In this document: one piece after another, positions 37,747-46,096 of the stretch
How positions within the stretch are numbered: position 1 is the first letter of the stretch
How the letters are laid out: every line of letters starts with the position of its first letter
NCBI GenBank assembly: GCA_016183935.1
Contig: JACPDR010000009.1
Coordinates: 1 to 64,000, forward strand
Length of the DNA: 64,000 bases
Reading direction: 5' to 3'
Source of the DNA: Caulobacterales bacterium
GTDB taxonomy: Bacteria > Pseudomonadota > Alphaproteobacteria > Caulobacterales > Caulobacteraceae
Notes under the pieces: generated by a model
Seen by the model: the letters and a program-made list of their open reading frames with translations, nothing else
Database searches by the model: none
Told to the model about the DNA's origin: nothing
Program-made: the position numbers and the translations under genes

Positions 37747-38369
37747 CGCTGGCCGTCCTCGTCCCGGGTGACCACTACTGTAGCAGTCTCCGAATAGGCG
37801 AACTCCACGGTTCTCGCCCCGCCGCCGACGCGGCCGAGGTCGGGCCGTTCGCCCACAGAGTCTGCCTCGAGAGCGTCCTCGGAGGCGCGCATCGGGCCCG
37901 TGGGACGATCAGGAGGATCGCGCCACTCCAGGCCCAGCTTCTCGGCGATCTGGTCGAGCTTGCAATGCAGCAGTTCGACCTCGAGCTCCGCCTTCAGATT
38001 GGTCCGGTAGTCACCCTCGGCCTCGCGGCGGTCAGCCGCCGCCTGCCGGTTCTGGCTCATCATGATCAAAGGGGCCGAATAGGCCGCCTGGAAGGACAGG
38101 GCGAGGTTGAGCAGGATGAACGGGTAGGGATCCCATCGCGCCAGGAAGGCGGTGATGTTGATGGCCACCCAGACCAGCAGGACTGATGTCTGGATCAGGA
38201 TGAAAGTCCAGGAGCCCAGGGCTCGCGCGATTGCGTCGGCTACGCGGCTCGGCCACCTCAGCCGAGGCTGCGGCATGGTCGGGACGGTGAGGTCCCGCTC
38301 CTGACGGCGGATCTCGCGCAGGCGGATGACCAGTTCCGCCTCGGAGCGCGTGGCTTCATGTCGTGACAT
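37743..38369 (-). CDS. DUF1003 membrane protein
   Basis: A 208-residue protein. A charged N-terminus (1-45), two transmembrane helices (about 50-72 and 82-105, ILIQTSVLLVWVAINI and ILLNLALSFQAAYSAPLIMM) and a cytoplasmic segment with MSQNRQAAADRREAEGDY, the DUF1003 signature, then a coiled coil and a variable tail. Family function is unknown. ATG 38369 is chosen by comparison with the usual N-terminus; a longer form from 38420 is possible. Confidence 0.85.
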   Translation of the reverse strand: MSRHEATRSEAELVIRLREIRRQERDLTVPTMPQPRLRWPSRVADAIARALGSWTFILIQTSVLLVWVAINITAFLARWDPYPFILLNLALSFQAAYSAPLIMMSQNRQAAADRREAEGDYRTNLKAELEVELLHCKLDQIAEKLGLEWRDPPDRPTGPMRASEDALEADSVGERPDLGRVGGGARTVEFAYSETATVVVTRDEDGQR

Positions 38370-38474
38370 GGAAGATGATCCCCAGCATGTGACGGTATGG
38401 ACGAACGAGCCGCCCTCCAAATCCTTGAGAGGCTCGGCCAGCAGAGCGGCCGTCCCGCCGCGGGCGCGGGCTGA

Positions 38475-39152
38475 TCACGACGGAGCGCCGGGCGCCGGCG
38501 GATAGAACTGCGGGGCCTCGCGGCGGTCGAACATGCCATAGTCGCGCACGACCCGGATATGGCGCAGGCGCGACCCGTCCGGCAGGGTGGCGAGCCTCTC
38601 ATACTGTTCGGCGTCCTCGCGCCGCTTCCAGGTCATCATCAGGATCAGCTCGCCGGGCTGGAACACCGCGTCGAACACGTCCCACTGCACCAGGCCGTAG
38701 GCGTAGGGGTCGAGGCCGAGAAACTGCGAGCAGTCCGCCGGGTTGTTCGTCTGGGCCCATTCAGCGGGCCGCGCCGCGTCAATCAGGGTGAGGTAGGCCG
38801 CTTCGCCCACCTGGGTCTCGTCCTGGCGCTGCTCCGCGAGAGACTGGCCCTTGGGAAGGCGGGTGTCCTGGATGATCGGGCCGACGCGCAGATGGTAGTC
38901 GGCGAGAATCTCGGCCCGGCCGAGTCCCTGGACCACATGATGCTGTTCCGTGGTCCGCCAGCGCACCACGGCCTTCTCGTCGCGCCAGTCCGACAGCGAC
39001 AGGATCCAGCCGTCCCGGGTGAGGCTCTTGTAGCGGATGTTGTTGAGGAAGCCATCCAGGGCGGCCAGCTCGGGCTGAAGCGCCTGGACGTTGGCCAGAT
39101 AGGCGTCCCATTGTTCCGGGCGGGGCCGGACCTCGAAAATCACCGAAAACAC
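38475..39152 (-). CDS. ABM-domain (antibiotic biosynthesis monooxygenase-like) protein
   Basis: A 225-residue protein. Residues 1-95 form an ABM ferredoxin-like fold (FSVIFEVRPRPEQWDAYL, LNNIRYKSLTRDGWILSLSDWRDEKAVVRWR); a second similar half at about 130-215 (WDVFDAVFQPGELILMMTWKRREDAEQYERL) suggests an internal duplication. ABM proteins include heme-degrading and quinone-modifying oxygenases and many of unknown role. GTG 39152 is 5 nt behind GAGGAGG, which decides the start over a far longer upstream frame. Divergent from a LysR gene across 307 bp. Confidence 0.75.
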   Translation of the reverse strand: MFSVIFEVRPRPEQWDAYLANVQALQPELAALDGFLNNIRYKSLTRDGWILSLSDWRDEKAVVRWRTTEQHHVVQGLGRAEILADYHLRVGPIIQDTRLPKGQSLAEQRQDETQVGEAAYLTLIDAARPAEWAQTNNPADCSQFLGLDPYAYGLVQWDVFDAVFQPGELILMMTWKRREDAEQYERLATLPDGSRLRHIRVVRDYGMFDRREAPQFYPPAPGAPS

Positions 39153-39459
39153 CGCATCCTCCTCGCGTCGCCCGACGTGGCGATTGAAGCCGGAAATGCG
39201 GGCGAATGCAGATGCCGTTGGATCACCGATTCCATTCCGATCGGGAATGCCGGACCGCTGCGGCAGGGGTGAACGCCGCGCTGCGCCCCTTGGTCGAGGG
39301 AAGCCATCAGGCCGTGCCGGGAAAAGGAGTTTCCGAATTCCAGGAGACCTAAATCGAACACCCCATCGCCATCGGCGCACAAATTGCGCGCGATTCAGCA
39401 AGACGCGCAGGAGCATCGGCGCCTACCCCTCTCCCTCACCCGGCGGCAGGAGGTTCGCG
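39153..39459. other. Divergent intergenic region between ABM and LysR genes
   Basis: A 307-bp stretch with no credible gene. It holds the two divergent ribosome-binding sites (GAGGAGG near 39158-39164 read on minus; CAGGAGG at 39447-39453) and the dyad at 39233-39249. A shared regulatory region controlled by the LysR protein is the natural reading. Confidence 0.6.
39233..39249. promoter_or_regulatory. Candidate LysR-type operator
   Basis: CATTCC-GATCG-GGAATG is a perfect dyad with 6-bp arms and contains a T-N11-A pattern, the core of LysR-type boxes. It lies 81 bp upstream of the ABM gene start and over 200 bp from the LysR start. Confidence 0.5.
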
Positions 39460-40407
39460 ATGGAACTCCATCAGGTGCGATACTTCGTCACCTTGGCCCG
39501 CACGCTGAATTTCACGCGTGCGGCCGAGCTGTGCAACGTCACCCAGCCGGCCCTGACCAAGGCGGTCCAGAAGCTGGAGCAGGAGATGGGCGGAGCGCTT
39601 TTGCACCGCGAGCGCCAACTCACCCAGCTGACCGACCTCGGCAGGCTGATCCTGCCGATGCTGGAGCGCACCCTCGCCGCCGCCGACAGCGTGCGAGCGC
39701 ATGCGGCGGACTATCAGCGCAAGACGATCGCTCCGCTCAGGCTCGCCCTCAGCCCTTGCGTCTCGGCCGCCCTGGTCAGCCCCGCTATCGCTGAAATCGC
39801 GCGCGTCATGCCCGGGCTCCAGGTCGAGGTGTTCGAAACCGCGCCTGACCTGATGGGCGACCTTCTGTTGGCGGGGCATGCGCACGCCGCTGTGGCCGGC
39901 GACGACACCGGAATGCTGCCGGATCGCATCGACCACTGGGACCTGTTCGAGGAGCGTATCCTTGTGTGCGGCGCCGACTTCCTTCCGGCGATGAGCGAGA
40001 CGCCGACGCCGATCGGCGACCTCGTCGAGGCCGCCTGGCTCGAACGCATCGGCTGCGACCTGCTGCGAAGCTTCTGGCGCGCCCACGTCGGCGACGGCCA
40101 CGACCTGCGCATCAGCCACCGCGGCCGCTCCTTTCCCCACCTGCAACACCTGTGCGCCGCCGGACTGGGTCTGTTGCTCCTGCCCGAGCATGCGCCCCGG
40201 CTCAGCAGCCTCACCGCCCGTCCCCTTGAGGGCGACCCCCTCAGGCGACGTGTCCAGCTGCTGGTGGTCGCCGGCCGGCACTATTCCCCCGCGCTCGACG
40301 CCTTCGTCAAACTCGCCCGTCTGAGGGCCTGGCGCGAGAGCTTCGCTCGCCCCGACAGGCCGATGATCATCGACCGGAACCAGCCGGCCGGCGCGGCGGT
40401 GATCTAG
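39460..40407 (+). CDS. LysR-family transcriptional regulator
   Basis: A 315-residue regulator. N-terminal helix-turn-helix at 1-60 (MELHQVRYFVTLARTLNFTRAAELCNVTQPALTKAVQKLE), then the two-lobed effector domain (about 90-290). ATG 39460 follows CAGGAGG. It is divergent from the ABM gene, its probable target. Its TAG stop shares CTAG (40404-40407) with the stop of the converging peroxiredoxin gene, so the two coding regions overlap by 3-4 nt tail to tail. Confidence 0.9.
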   Translation: MELHQVRYFVTLARTLNFTRAAELCNVTQPALTKAVQKLEQEMGGALLHRERQLTQLTDLGRLILPMLERTLAAADSVRAHAADYQRKTIAPLRLALSPCVSAALVSPAIAEIARVMPGLQVEVFETAPDLMGDLLLAGHAHAAVAGDDTGMLPDRIDHWDLFEERILVCGADFLPAMSETPTPIGDLVEAAWLERIGCDLLRSFWRAHVGDGHDLRISHRGRSFPHLQHLCAAGLGLLLLPEHAPRLSSLTARPLEGDPLRRRVQLLVVAGRHYSPALDAFVKLARLRAWRESFARPDRPMIIDRNQPAGAAVI

Positions 40408-41012
40408 CCCTGAAGGGCGTCGAGGGCGGCGAGAATGTCGCCGGGGTCGGTCCGGCAGGTGAAATCGGCGTCGACGAACGCCGCTGCGACGCGACCCTGG
40501 TGATCCACCACATAGGTGGCCGGGATCGGCAGCATCCAGGTCGTGGAGCCGTGTAGGACCCCCAGATCGACCCCGTGCGCCTCAAGATGGGCGCGCATGA
40601 ACGGGGGCACGACGAAGATCACCCCGAAGAGAAGGCCGATGCCGTAGTCGAGATCCGAGAGGATGGGGATCGACAGTTCGCCCTGCAGCTGGCGGACCGG
40701 CTCGGCCGCCTCCGGGGAGATCGCCACCACGCGGGACGCACGAGCCTCGAAGGCAGGCAGGGCGGCGTCCAGCGCTCGAAGCTCATCGACGCAGAACGGA
40801 CACCAGGCCCCGCGAAAGAAGCTGATCACCAAGGGGCCGCCGCGGAGCAGCTCCGCGGATGAGACCAGGCCGCCGTCGGCCGACGGGGCCAGAAAGGCCG
40901 GCATCGGATCGCCCGCCTTGAGCGCCCGCTCGACGACGTCGGAGGCGGCGATCCAGTCTTGTAAACCATCGTAGAAGGCCGAGGTGTTGGACATGCGATC
41001 CCCGATCGACAT
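40404..41012 (-). CDS. AhpC/TSA-type peroxiredoxin-like protein
   Basis: A 202-residue thioredoxin-fold protein. The active-site segment FFRGAWCPFCVDEL carries two Cys in a CPFC arrangement, as in bacterial peroxiredoxin-like (AhpC/TSA) proteins; ATYVVDHQGRV follows near the C-terminus. It would reduce peroxides or disulfides in the cytosol. Start 41012 overlaps the stop of the hydrolase-OsmC gene (TAATG); ATG 40994 with GGGGATCGC in front is an alternative and gives MSNTSAFYDGL. Confidence 0.8.
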   Translation of the reverse strand: MSIGDRMSNTSAFYDGLQDWIAASDVVERALKAGDPMPAFLAPSADGGLVSSAELLRGGPLVISFFRGAWCPFCVDELRALDAALPAFEARASRVVAISPEAAEPVRQLQGELSIPILSDLDYGIGLLFGVIFVVPPFMRAHLEAHGVDLGVLHGSTTWMLPIPATYVVDHQGRVAAAFVDADFTCRTDPGDILAALDALQG

Positions 41013-42193
41013 TAAGGGCCAGTGTGCTCGACGATGTGGTCATCGATGTCGGCGCCGCGCACCAGCATCAGATGGACCGGACAGCGGGCGGCGATGGCCA
41101 GGAGGCCTGCACGCTGCTGCGCGCTCAGCTCGCCATCCAACTGGATATTCGTGGTCAGCCGATCGACAGGGACCAGACCGGCGGACCGGTTGTGAGTGAC
41201 GGTGGCTCGCACCCCGCTCAGCGGCAATCCCTTGTGCCGGGCGTACATCCGCAAGGTCATGCTGGTGCAGGCCGCGAGGCCCGCGCAGATGAGATCGAAC
41301 GGCGACGGGCCGGTGCCGAGCCCCCCGACCTTGATCGGCTCGTCGGCGAGGAAGCTCGCGCCGCCGGCCAGGATGTGGTTCTGAAACCGCCCCCGACCCG
41401 TCTCCACCGCGGTCGCCCCCGGCGCGATGTCGATCGGCGCGGCATCCGGCTTGGGCTGGGGAAGGTAACGCGCCGCCCAGGCCGCAATCACGGCGGCGGC
41501 GAAATCCACGTCCGTCGTCCGGCTCAGCAGATGATCGGCGTCGTCGAGCGACACGAAGCTCTTGGGATGGCGTGCGGCCACGAACAGCCGGGTGGCGTGG
41601 GCGATGTCGACCACACGGTCCCCGGGGGCGTGCAGGATCAGGAGCGCGGCATCCAGGTCGCGCACCCGCGCGACCGCATCCACGCCCCGGAGCGCCTCGA
41701 GCAGGCCCGGACGCACCTGCATCACCCGTTCGTCGGCGGGCAGGTCCGTCAGGTCCGGATCGTCTTCGTCCGGACGGGCGCGATCCAGGAAGGGCGTCAG
41801 GTCGGCCGGGGCGGCGAGCGTGGCCAAGGCGCGGACCGAGGGGATGGCCGGGGCCGCGGCGATCGCCGCCATGGCACCCAGACTGTGGCCGACCAGCAGG
41901 CCGACCTCGTGACCCCGGGCGGCCATGGCCGCCGCCGCCGCCTCCAGGTCCGAAGGATCGCCCGCGAAGGCCGCGTCCGATCCTTCGGCGGCGGTGAAGT
42001 CGAGGCGCAGCACGCCCACGCCGTTGCGGGCCAGCGCTGCGGCGACCCCCTCGGCCGCTATGGAGAGCGGATCGCAGGCGAAGCAATGGGCGAAGATCGC
42101 CCAACCGCGCGGTGTCGCGTGGGGTCGGGTCAGTCGCGCCGTGATGGTCCGTCCCGCGGCGCCGGCGAAGCTGAGCTCATCCAGGTCGGCCAT
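41012..42193 (-). CDS. Alpha/beta hydrolase fused to an OsmC domain
   Basis: A 393-residue two-domain protein. Residues 1-250 are an alpha/beta hydrolase with VGHSLGAMAA (Ser at about 98), Asp in HAPGDRVVD and His in DDADHLL. Residues about 260-393 are an OsmC/Ohr-like domain (GGLGTGPSPFDLICAGLAACTSMTLRMYA, ... AARCPVHLML) with the two conserved Cys of organic-peroxide reductases. Such fusions are known in proteobacteria; one idea is that the hydrolase frees a peroxide-bearing acid for the OsmC domain. ATG 42193 has GGAGAG upstream. Translationally coupled to the peroxiredoxin. Confidence 0.85.
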   Translation of the reverse strand: MADLDELSFAGAAGRTITARLTRPHATPRGWAIFAHCFACDPLSIAAEGVAAALARNGVGVLRLDFTAAEGSDAAFAGDPSDLEAAAAAMAARGHEVGLLVGHSLGAMAAIAAAPAIPSVRALATLAAPADLTPFLDRARPDEDDPDLTDLPADERVMQVRPGLLEALRGVDAVARVRDLDAALLILHAPGDRVVDIAHATRLFVAARHPKSFVSLDDADHLLSRTTDVDFAAAVIAAWAARYLPQPKPDAAPIDIAPGATAVETGRGRFQNHILAGGASFLADEPIKVGGLGTGPSPFDLICAGLAACTSMTLRMYARHKGLPLSGVRATVTHNRSAGLVPVDRLTTNIQLDGELSAQQRAGLLAIAARCPVHLMLVRGADIDDHIVEHTGP

Positions 42194-42475
42194 GGCGTCT
42201 CTCCATAGAGGCGTCTTCGGGACATCATCACCCCCGCGATGGTGCGCGGGCGAGACCTCCACAGACAATGACTTCTGGGAATGATAACGCCGGCGCACCG
42301 TCCGGGTCCCGATAACCCCCGGGCATCGAACCGATGCCCGCCGGGGCCTTCTCCGCAGCCGCCGGGTTTGAGACGTTCACCCGGCCGTCGCGCCTGGACG
42401 ACGGGGAGGGCGGAAGGCCTTCCGCACCGACGCCGTAGCGCCCGGGCGGTCAAGGTCTCCGTCGCAGGAGGTCCC

Positions 42476-43033
42476 GTGGACAGCGAACACACTCACCAAG
42501 ACCGCCGGAGCTTCCTGCTCACGTCCGGACTGACCGTCGGCGCCGGCCTCGTCATGGCCCCGGGACTGGCGTTCGCCCAGGCGGGCGACGGCGACATCGG
42601 CATTCTCAACGGCGCCCTGGGCATCGAACATGAGGGCATCGCCGCCTACCGCCTTGCAGGCGCGAGCGGACTTCTGTCCGCCGGCGTCCTGCAGGTGGCC
42701 ACGGTGTTCATGGGGCATCATGAACAGCATCGGGACGCCCTGGCCCGAATGGTCCGGGAGGCGGGCGGCCAGCCGGTAGATCCGAAATCCGACGCCGACT
42801 ACGTCGAGGCTCTGGCGCTCGGAACCCTGAAGACCGAAGGCGACGTGATCGCGCTCGCCACCCGGCTCGAGCAGGGGGCGACCAACGCCTACACCGGGCA
42901 GGTCGCGGCTCTGTCGGACAAGAGCCTGGTGCATCTGTTCACCCAGCTTTCGGCGGACGAGGCGGTCCACTGGGCGACCCTCAACAATGCGGCGGGGGCG
43001 GCGATCCCGACCCAGGCCTTTCTGTTCGGCTGA
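42476..43033 (+). CDS. Tat-exported ferritin-like domain protein
   Basis: A 185-residue protein. A twin-arginine signal (RRSFLLTSGLTVGAGLVMAPGLAFA, residues about 10-35) is followed by a four-helix ferritin-like domain with carboxylate and His positions EHEGIAAY, GHHEQHRDAL, EQGATNAY and DEAVHWATL. A Tat signal suits a cofactor-containing periplasmic protein. Start GTG 42476 follows GCAGGAGG. The cytochrome c gene begins 5 bp later, so the pair may exchange electrons in the periplasm (inference). Iron ligands are not fully certain. Confidence 0.8.
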   Translation: MDSEHTHQDRRSFLLTSGLTVGAGLVMAPGLAFAQAGDGDIGILNGALGIEHEGIAAYRLAGASGLLSAGVLQVATVFMGHHEQHRDALARMVREAGGQPVDPKSDADYVEALALGTLKTEGDVIALATRLEQGATNAYTGQVAALSDKSLVHLFTQLSADEAVHWATLNNAAGAAIPTQAFLFG

Positions 43034-43038
43034 GCGTG

Positions 43039-43449
43039 ATGACCCGCCAGCCCTGGAGCCCGATCGCGCTCGCGTCCGCCGCGTCCGCCGCGATCGCGCT
43101 CGCCTTCAGCCACTCGCCGCCGGCCGCCGCCCAGAGCCCGGTGGATCCAGCCCGCGGACGCAGCCTCTATGAGGCCCGTTGCGGCGGCTGCCATTCGCTG
43201 GACGCCAACCGCACCGGTCCGCTGCACCGCGGGGTCGTGGGCCGGCCCGTGGCCTCGGTCCCGGGCTATGACTATTCGCCGGCGCTTCGGCGGGTTGGCG
43301 GAACCTGGACCGCCGATCGACTGGATGCGTGGCTGCAAGGTCCGCAACGCATGGCCCCTGGAGCGAAGATGTACCTCTCCGTTCCCGGCGCCGGCCAACG
43401 CCGGGACATCATCGCCTACCTCGCGAGCACGTCCCCTGCTCGGCGATGA
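43039..43449 (+). CDS. Periplasmic c-type cytochrome
   Basis: A 136-residue class I cytochrome c. A signal peptide (IALASAASAAIALAF, cleavage after AAAQ) precedes the heme motif CGGCH at about 48-52; the distal Met ligand is probably in PGAKMYLSVP. GPLHRGVVGR and DIIAYL match cytochrome c2/c550-like proteins. ATG 43039 is preceded by an in-frame GTG; translation is likely coupled to the ferritin-like gene. A strong terminator follows. Confidence 0.88.
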   Translation: MTRQPWSPIALASAASAAIALAFSHSPPAAAQSPVDPARGRSLYEARCGGCHSLDANRTGPLHRGVVGRPVASVPGYDYSPALRRVGGTWTADRLDAWLQGPQRMAPGAKMYLSVPGAGQRRDIIAYLASTSPARR

Positions 43450-43462
43450 CCGCCCGACGTCG

Positions 43463-43503
43463 TCGCGCCCGCCTCTCGCCCCGGAGGCGGGCGCGACCTT
43501 TTT
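43463..43503 (+). terminator. Intrinsic terminator after the cytochrome c gene
   Basis: TCGCGCCCGCCTC (43463-43475) pairs perfectly with GAGGCGGGCGCGA (43484-43496) around an 8-nt loop, followed by CC and TTTTT (43499-43503). A 13-bp GC stem with a T-run is a clear rho-independent terminator. Confidence 0.9.
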
Positions 43504-43735
43504 CAGGTTCGAGGCTCTCGGGGCGCGCGGGCCATGACCGGGCGTTTATGCTCCAGTGATCAGCGCCCCGAGAACCGGATCGGCGAGGTAGAGTTTCCCG
43601 GCCACCCCTGGCTGGGTGGATGAGACAACGCGTTCGATCAGAGACAAGGCGCGTGACCACGGCAGGGCGCCCTCGCGATCACCCGCCGTGCAGGCGAGGG
43701 TTCCACACAGGAGGCGGACATCGATAAACGACGTC

Positions 43736-44560
43736 GTGGTTCAGGTTTATGCGGCGGGGTTCGTCAACACCGAGCTGGGCTGGCCTTCGACCTGGACCGA
43801 TCGTCTCGACCGCGACCGGACACCGTCGATCCCCGGGCACGAACTGGCCGGCGTGGTCACCGCCCTCGGCTATGGCGCGACGGGGTTGTCGGTCGGACAG
43901 CGGGTGTTCGGCCTCACGGACTGGTCTCGCGACGGCGTGCTGGCGGAGTATGCGGCGGTCGAGGCGCGCAATCTCGCGCCGCTGCCGGGCGACGTCGACT
44001 TCACGGTCGGGGCGAGCCTTCCGATCTCGGGGCTGACCGCGTGGCAGGGACTGATTGTGCACGGCCGCCTTCGGCCGGGGCAGACGGTGATCGCGCACGG
44101 GGCGGCCGGCGCGGTCGGGTCTATGGTGACGCAGCTCGCGCGTGAGTTCGGCGGCTATGTGATCGGCACCGGCCGCGCCGCCGATCGCCAGAAGGCGCTC
44201 GACTTCGGAGCGAACGAGTACGTCGACCTCGACAACGAGGTTCTGGAAGACGTCGGCGGAGTCGATCTGGTGTTCGATCTCATCGGCGGCGACATCGGCA
44301 AGCGGTCCGCGGGCCTGGTTCGGGCCGGAGGAACGCTGGTGTCCATCGTCGGACCGCCCGGGGCGCGACCCGTCGATGGCCTGGCGATCGACTTCGTTGT
44401 CGAGTCCGATCGCGCCCAACTGACCGAGATCGTCCAGCGGGTGCGGGACGGACGGTTGCGGACGAACATCGGCGTGGTTTCGCCTCTCGACGACGCCGTC
44501 GCCGCCTTCAATCCGACCGAGCGACGCCCGGGGAAGACGATCATCCGTGTTCGGCCCTGA
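43736..44560 (+). CDS. MDR-family NADP-dependent oxidoreductase, apparently 5'-truncated
   Basis: A 274-residue zinc-free alcohol-dehydrogenase-like (quinone oxidoreductase) protein. It has the GroES-like part from AAGFVNTELG and PGHELAGVV, the nucleotide-binding AHGAAGAVGSMVTQLA, and the C-terminal RRPGKTIIRV. The first 25-30 residues of the family (the usual KA...EVPRPxPGPGEVLV segment) are missing. A GGAGG at about 43710-43714 leads to ATCGATAAAC, with no start codon at the right distance, so GTG 43736 is only a guess. The gene may be damaged. Confidence 0.6.
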   Translation: MVQVYAAGFVNTELGWPSTWTDRLDRDRTPSIPGHELAGVVTALGYGATGLSVGQRVFGLTDWSRDGVLAEYAAVEARNLAPLPGDVDFTVGASLPISGLTAWQGLIVHGRLRPGQTVIAHGAAGAVGSMVTQLAREFGGYVIGTGRAADRQKALDFGANEYVDLDNEVLEDVGGVDLVFDLIGGDIGKRSAGLVRAGGTLVSIVGPPGARPVDGLAIDFVVESDRAQLTEIVQRVRDGRLRTNIGVVSPLDDAVAAFNPTERRPGKTIIRVRP

Positions 44561-44740
44561 GGCCCGAGTGGGGTTCCTTCCCTCCTCGATCAACCGAGGC
44601 GGAAGATGATCAGGGTCAGCGAGGAGACGCATTCCCCGCCGCTATGAAAACCATACACGCCCGCCATTGGGAAACGCCGGGCGGCGCGGCGATCAATAGC
44701 TATCGCCGTCGATCCACCAGGCATGACCAGGAGACCCCTG

Positions 44741-45145
44741 ATGTCCGAGTTCTTTCCCCTCCCCACCGAACCCGAGGATATTATCCCGTCGCTGGTCAAG
44801 CGATTTAGCTCCGGCGAGGTCAGTGCGCAGATGGCCATGTACGCGCCAGAGGCCGTGTTCATCGCGAACGACGGGCGAACCGTCACCGATCACGCGGAAA
44901 TCTCCGCCATCATCGGGCATGACATCAAGCTCGGCCTGCCGTTGGTGACCAATGTGCGTCATTTGTTCGTTGCCGGCGATACCGCCCAGATTATCCTGGA
45001 CTGGTCGATCGATGGCAAAGGGCCCGACGGCGAGGAGGTTCACCTCGGAGGCTCGGCATGCGATATCGCGCGCCGCGGTCCGGATGGGTTCTGGCGGTAC
45101 ATTATCGACAATAATCAAGGGACTGCGGTGCGACAGCCCGCCTGA
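44741..45145 (+). CDS. SnoaL/NTF2-like small protein
   Basis: A 134-residue single-domain protein with the NTF2-like cone pattern: SLVKRFSSGEVSAQMAMYAPEAVFIANDGRTV, HAEISAIIGHDIK, and beta strands ending WRYIIDNNQGT. Similar stand-alone proteins (DUF4440/SgcJ type) have varied or unknown activity. ATG 44741 is behind CAGGAGA. Its GC content is lower than its neighbours, a weak hint of separate origin. Confidence 0.7.
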   Translation: MSEFFPLPTEPEDIIPSLVKRFSSGEVSAQMAMYAPEAVFIANDGRTVTDHAEISAIIGHDIKLGLPLVTNVRHLFVAGDTAQIILDWSIDGKGPDGEEVHLGGSACDIARRGPDGFWRYIIDNNQGTAVRQPA

Positions 45146-45322
45146 CGCACGCAGAGCGGCTGTCGCCGGTGAAACCAGTCCCGGCTGACCGATCCGCCTG
45201 GCTCCCCGGTCATTGCCGGGCCGTGCGGGAACCGCGCTCATTCCCTCCGGTCATCAGGATCATTCGCCCCGGTATGGGCGATTTCGAGCATGCTGGCGGC
45301 GCAATTCAACGGGGAGGCCGTC

Positions 45323-45553
45323 ATGGCGTTTACAGACATTCAGCCGGGAGCCGAGATCATCGGCGCCGACAGCGTCCACATCGGCACGGTCGATCGTATC
45401 GACGGCCAGCGGATCAAGATCCGCCGCAAGGGCGCCCTGACTGGCAAGAAGCATTTCATCGACGCCGGCTTCGTCGCCGACATCGAGGATGGCGTGATCC
45501 GCCTGTCCGCCAATGCCGACGTCGTTATCCTGCTTGAAGATGAAGAAGATTGA
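45323..45553 (+). CDS. DUF2171-family protein
   Basis: A 76-residue protein with the DUF2171 pattern IQPGAEIIGADSVHIGTVDRIDGQRIKI, KHFIDAGFVADIEDGVIRLSANAD and an acidic end. It folds like PRC-barrel type small proteins; function unknown. ATG 45323 follows GGGAGG with proper spacing, which rules out the earlier in-frame start at 45290. Confidence 0.85.
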   Translation: MAFTDIQPGAEIIGADSVHIGTVDRIDGQRIKIRRKGALTGKKHFIDAGFVADIEDGVIRLSANADVVILLEDEED

Positions 45554-45628
45554 CGTCGCATGACGCGGACTCTGCGCAGGTGAACATGCGCGGAACGCCG
45601 CCTCGCAGAACGCCCGACAGGAGTGGGG

Positions 45629-46014
45629 ATGAGCCATACGCCCGTCAGCATCGGCGTCGCCCGACGGATTGGCGGTTGTAGCGATGGCGTGCTGGTCTCA
45701 GCCGGCCTTCGCTGTTCGTCACGTCGGGGACCCCCGGGCTGCCGCAAGTCGGGCCGGCGCCCTCCGGCATCGCCGCCCAGGCCGAGCTCGCCTGGACCCA
45801 CATCGTCGAGGGGCTGTCGGCCGCGCAGATGAGGGTGGCCGACATCGTCAAGGTGACCCAATACCTCACCTGCGCGGATGACATTCCGGCCTACAGCGCG
45901 GTGCGGTCGCGATACCTCGGCGACGGTCGCCCCGCTTCACTGCTGCTTGTTGTTGCGCAACTCGGCCGTCCGGACGTCCTCGTCGAGGTCGAAGTGATCG
46001 CGGCCCGCGGATAG
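45629..46014 (+). pseudogene. RidA/YjgF-family gene with frameshift
   Basis: The N-terminus (ATG 45629 behind AGGAG) reads HTPVSIGVARRIGGCSDGVLVSAG in frame 2. The rest of the RidA domain, LFVTSGTPGLPQVGPAPSG, ELAWTHIVEGLSAAQMRVAD and DIVKVTQYLTCADDIPAY, reads on in frame 1 to the stop at 46014. One base appears to be missing near 45711 (CGC-TGTTCG where CGCCTGTTCG is expected). RidA proteins deaminate reactive enamines/imines. It is a recent pseudogene or a single sequencing error; the downstream part is otherwise intact. Confidence 0.75.
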
Positions 46015-46096
46015 GCGCGACGCCCCACGAGACGCCGTCAGCGCGATCGACCTGTCCAAGTTCAAAATTCAAGACTACGACTGAAAGTCGGTCCGC

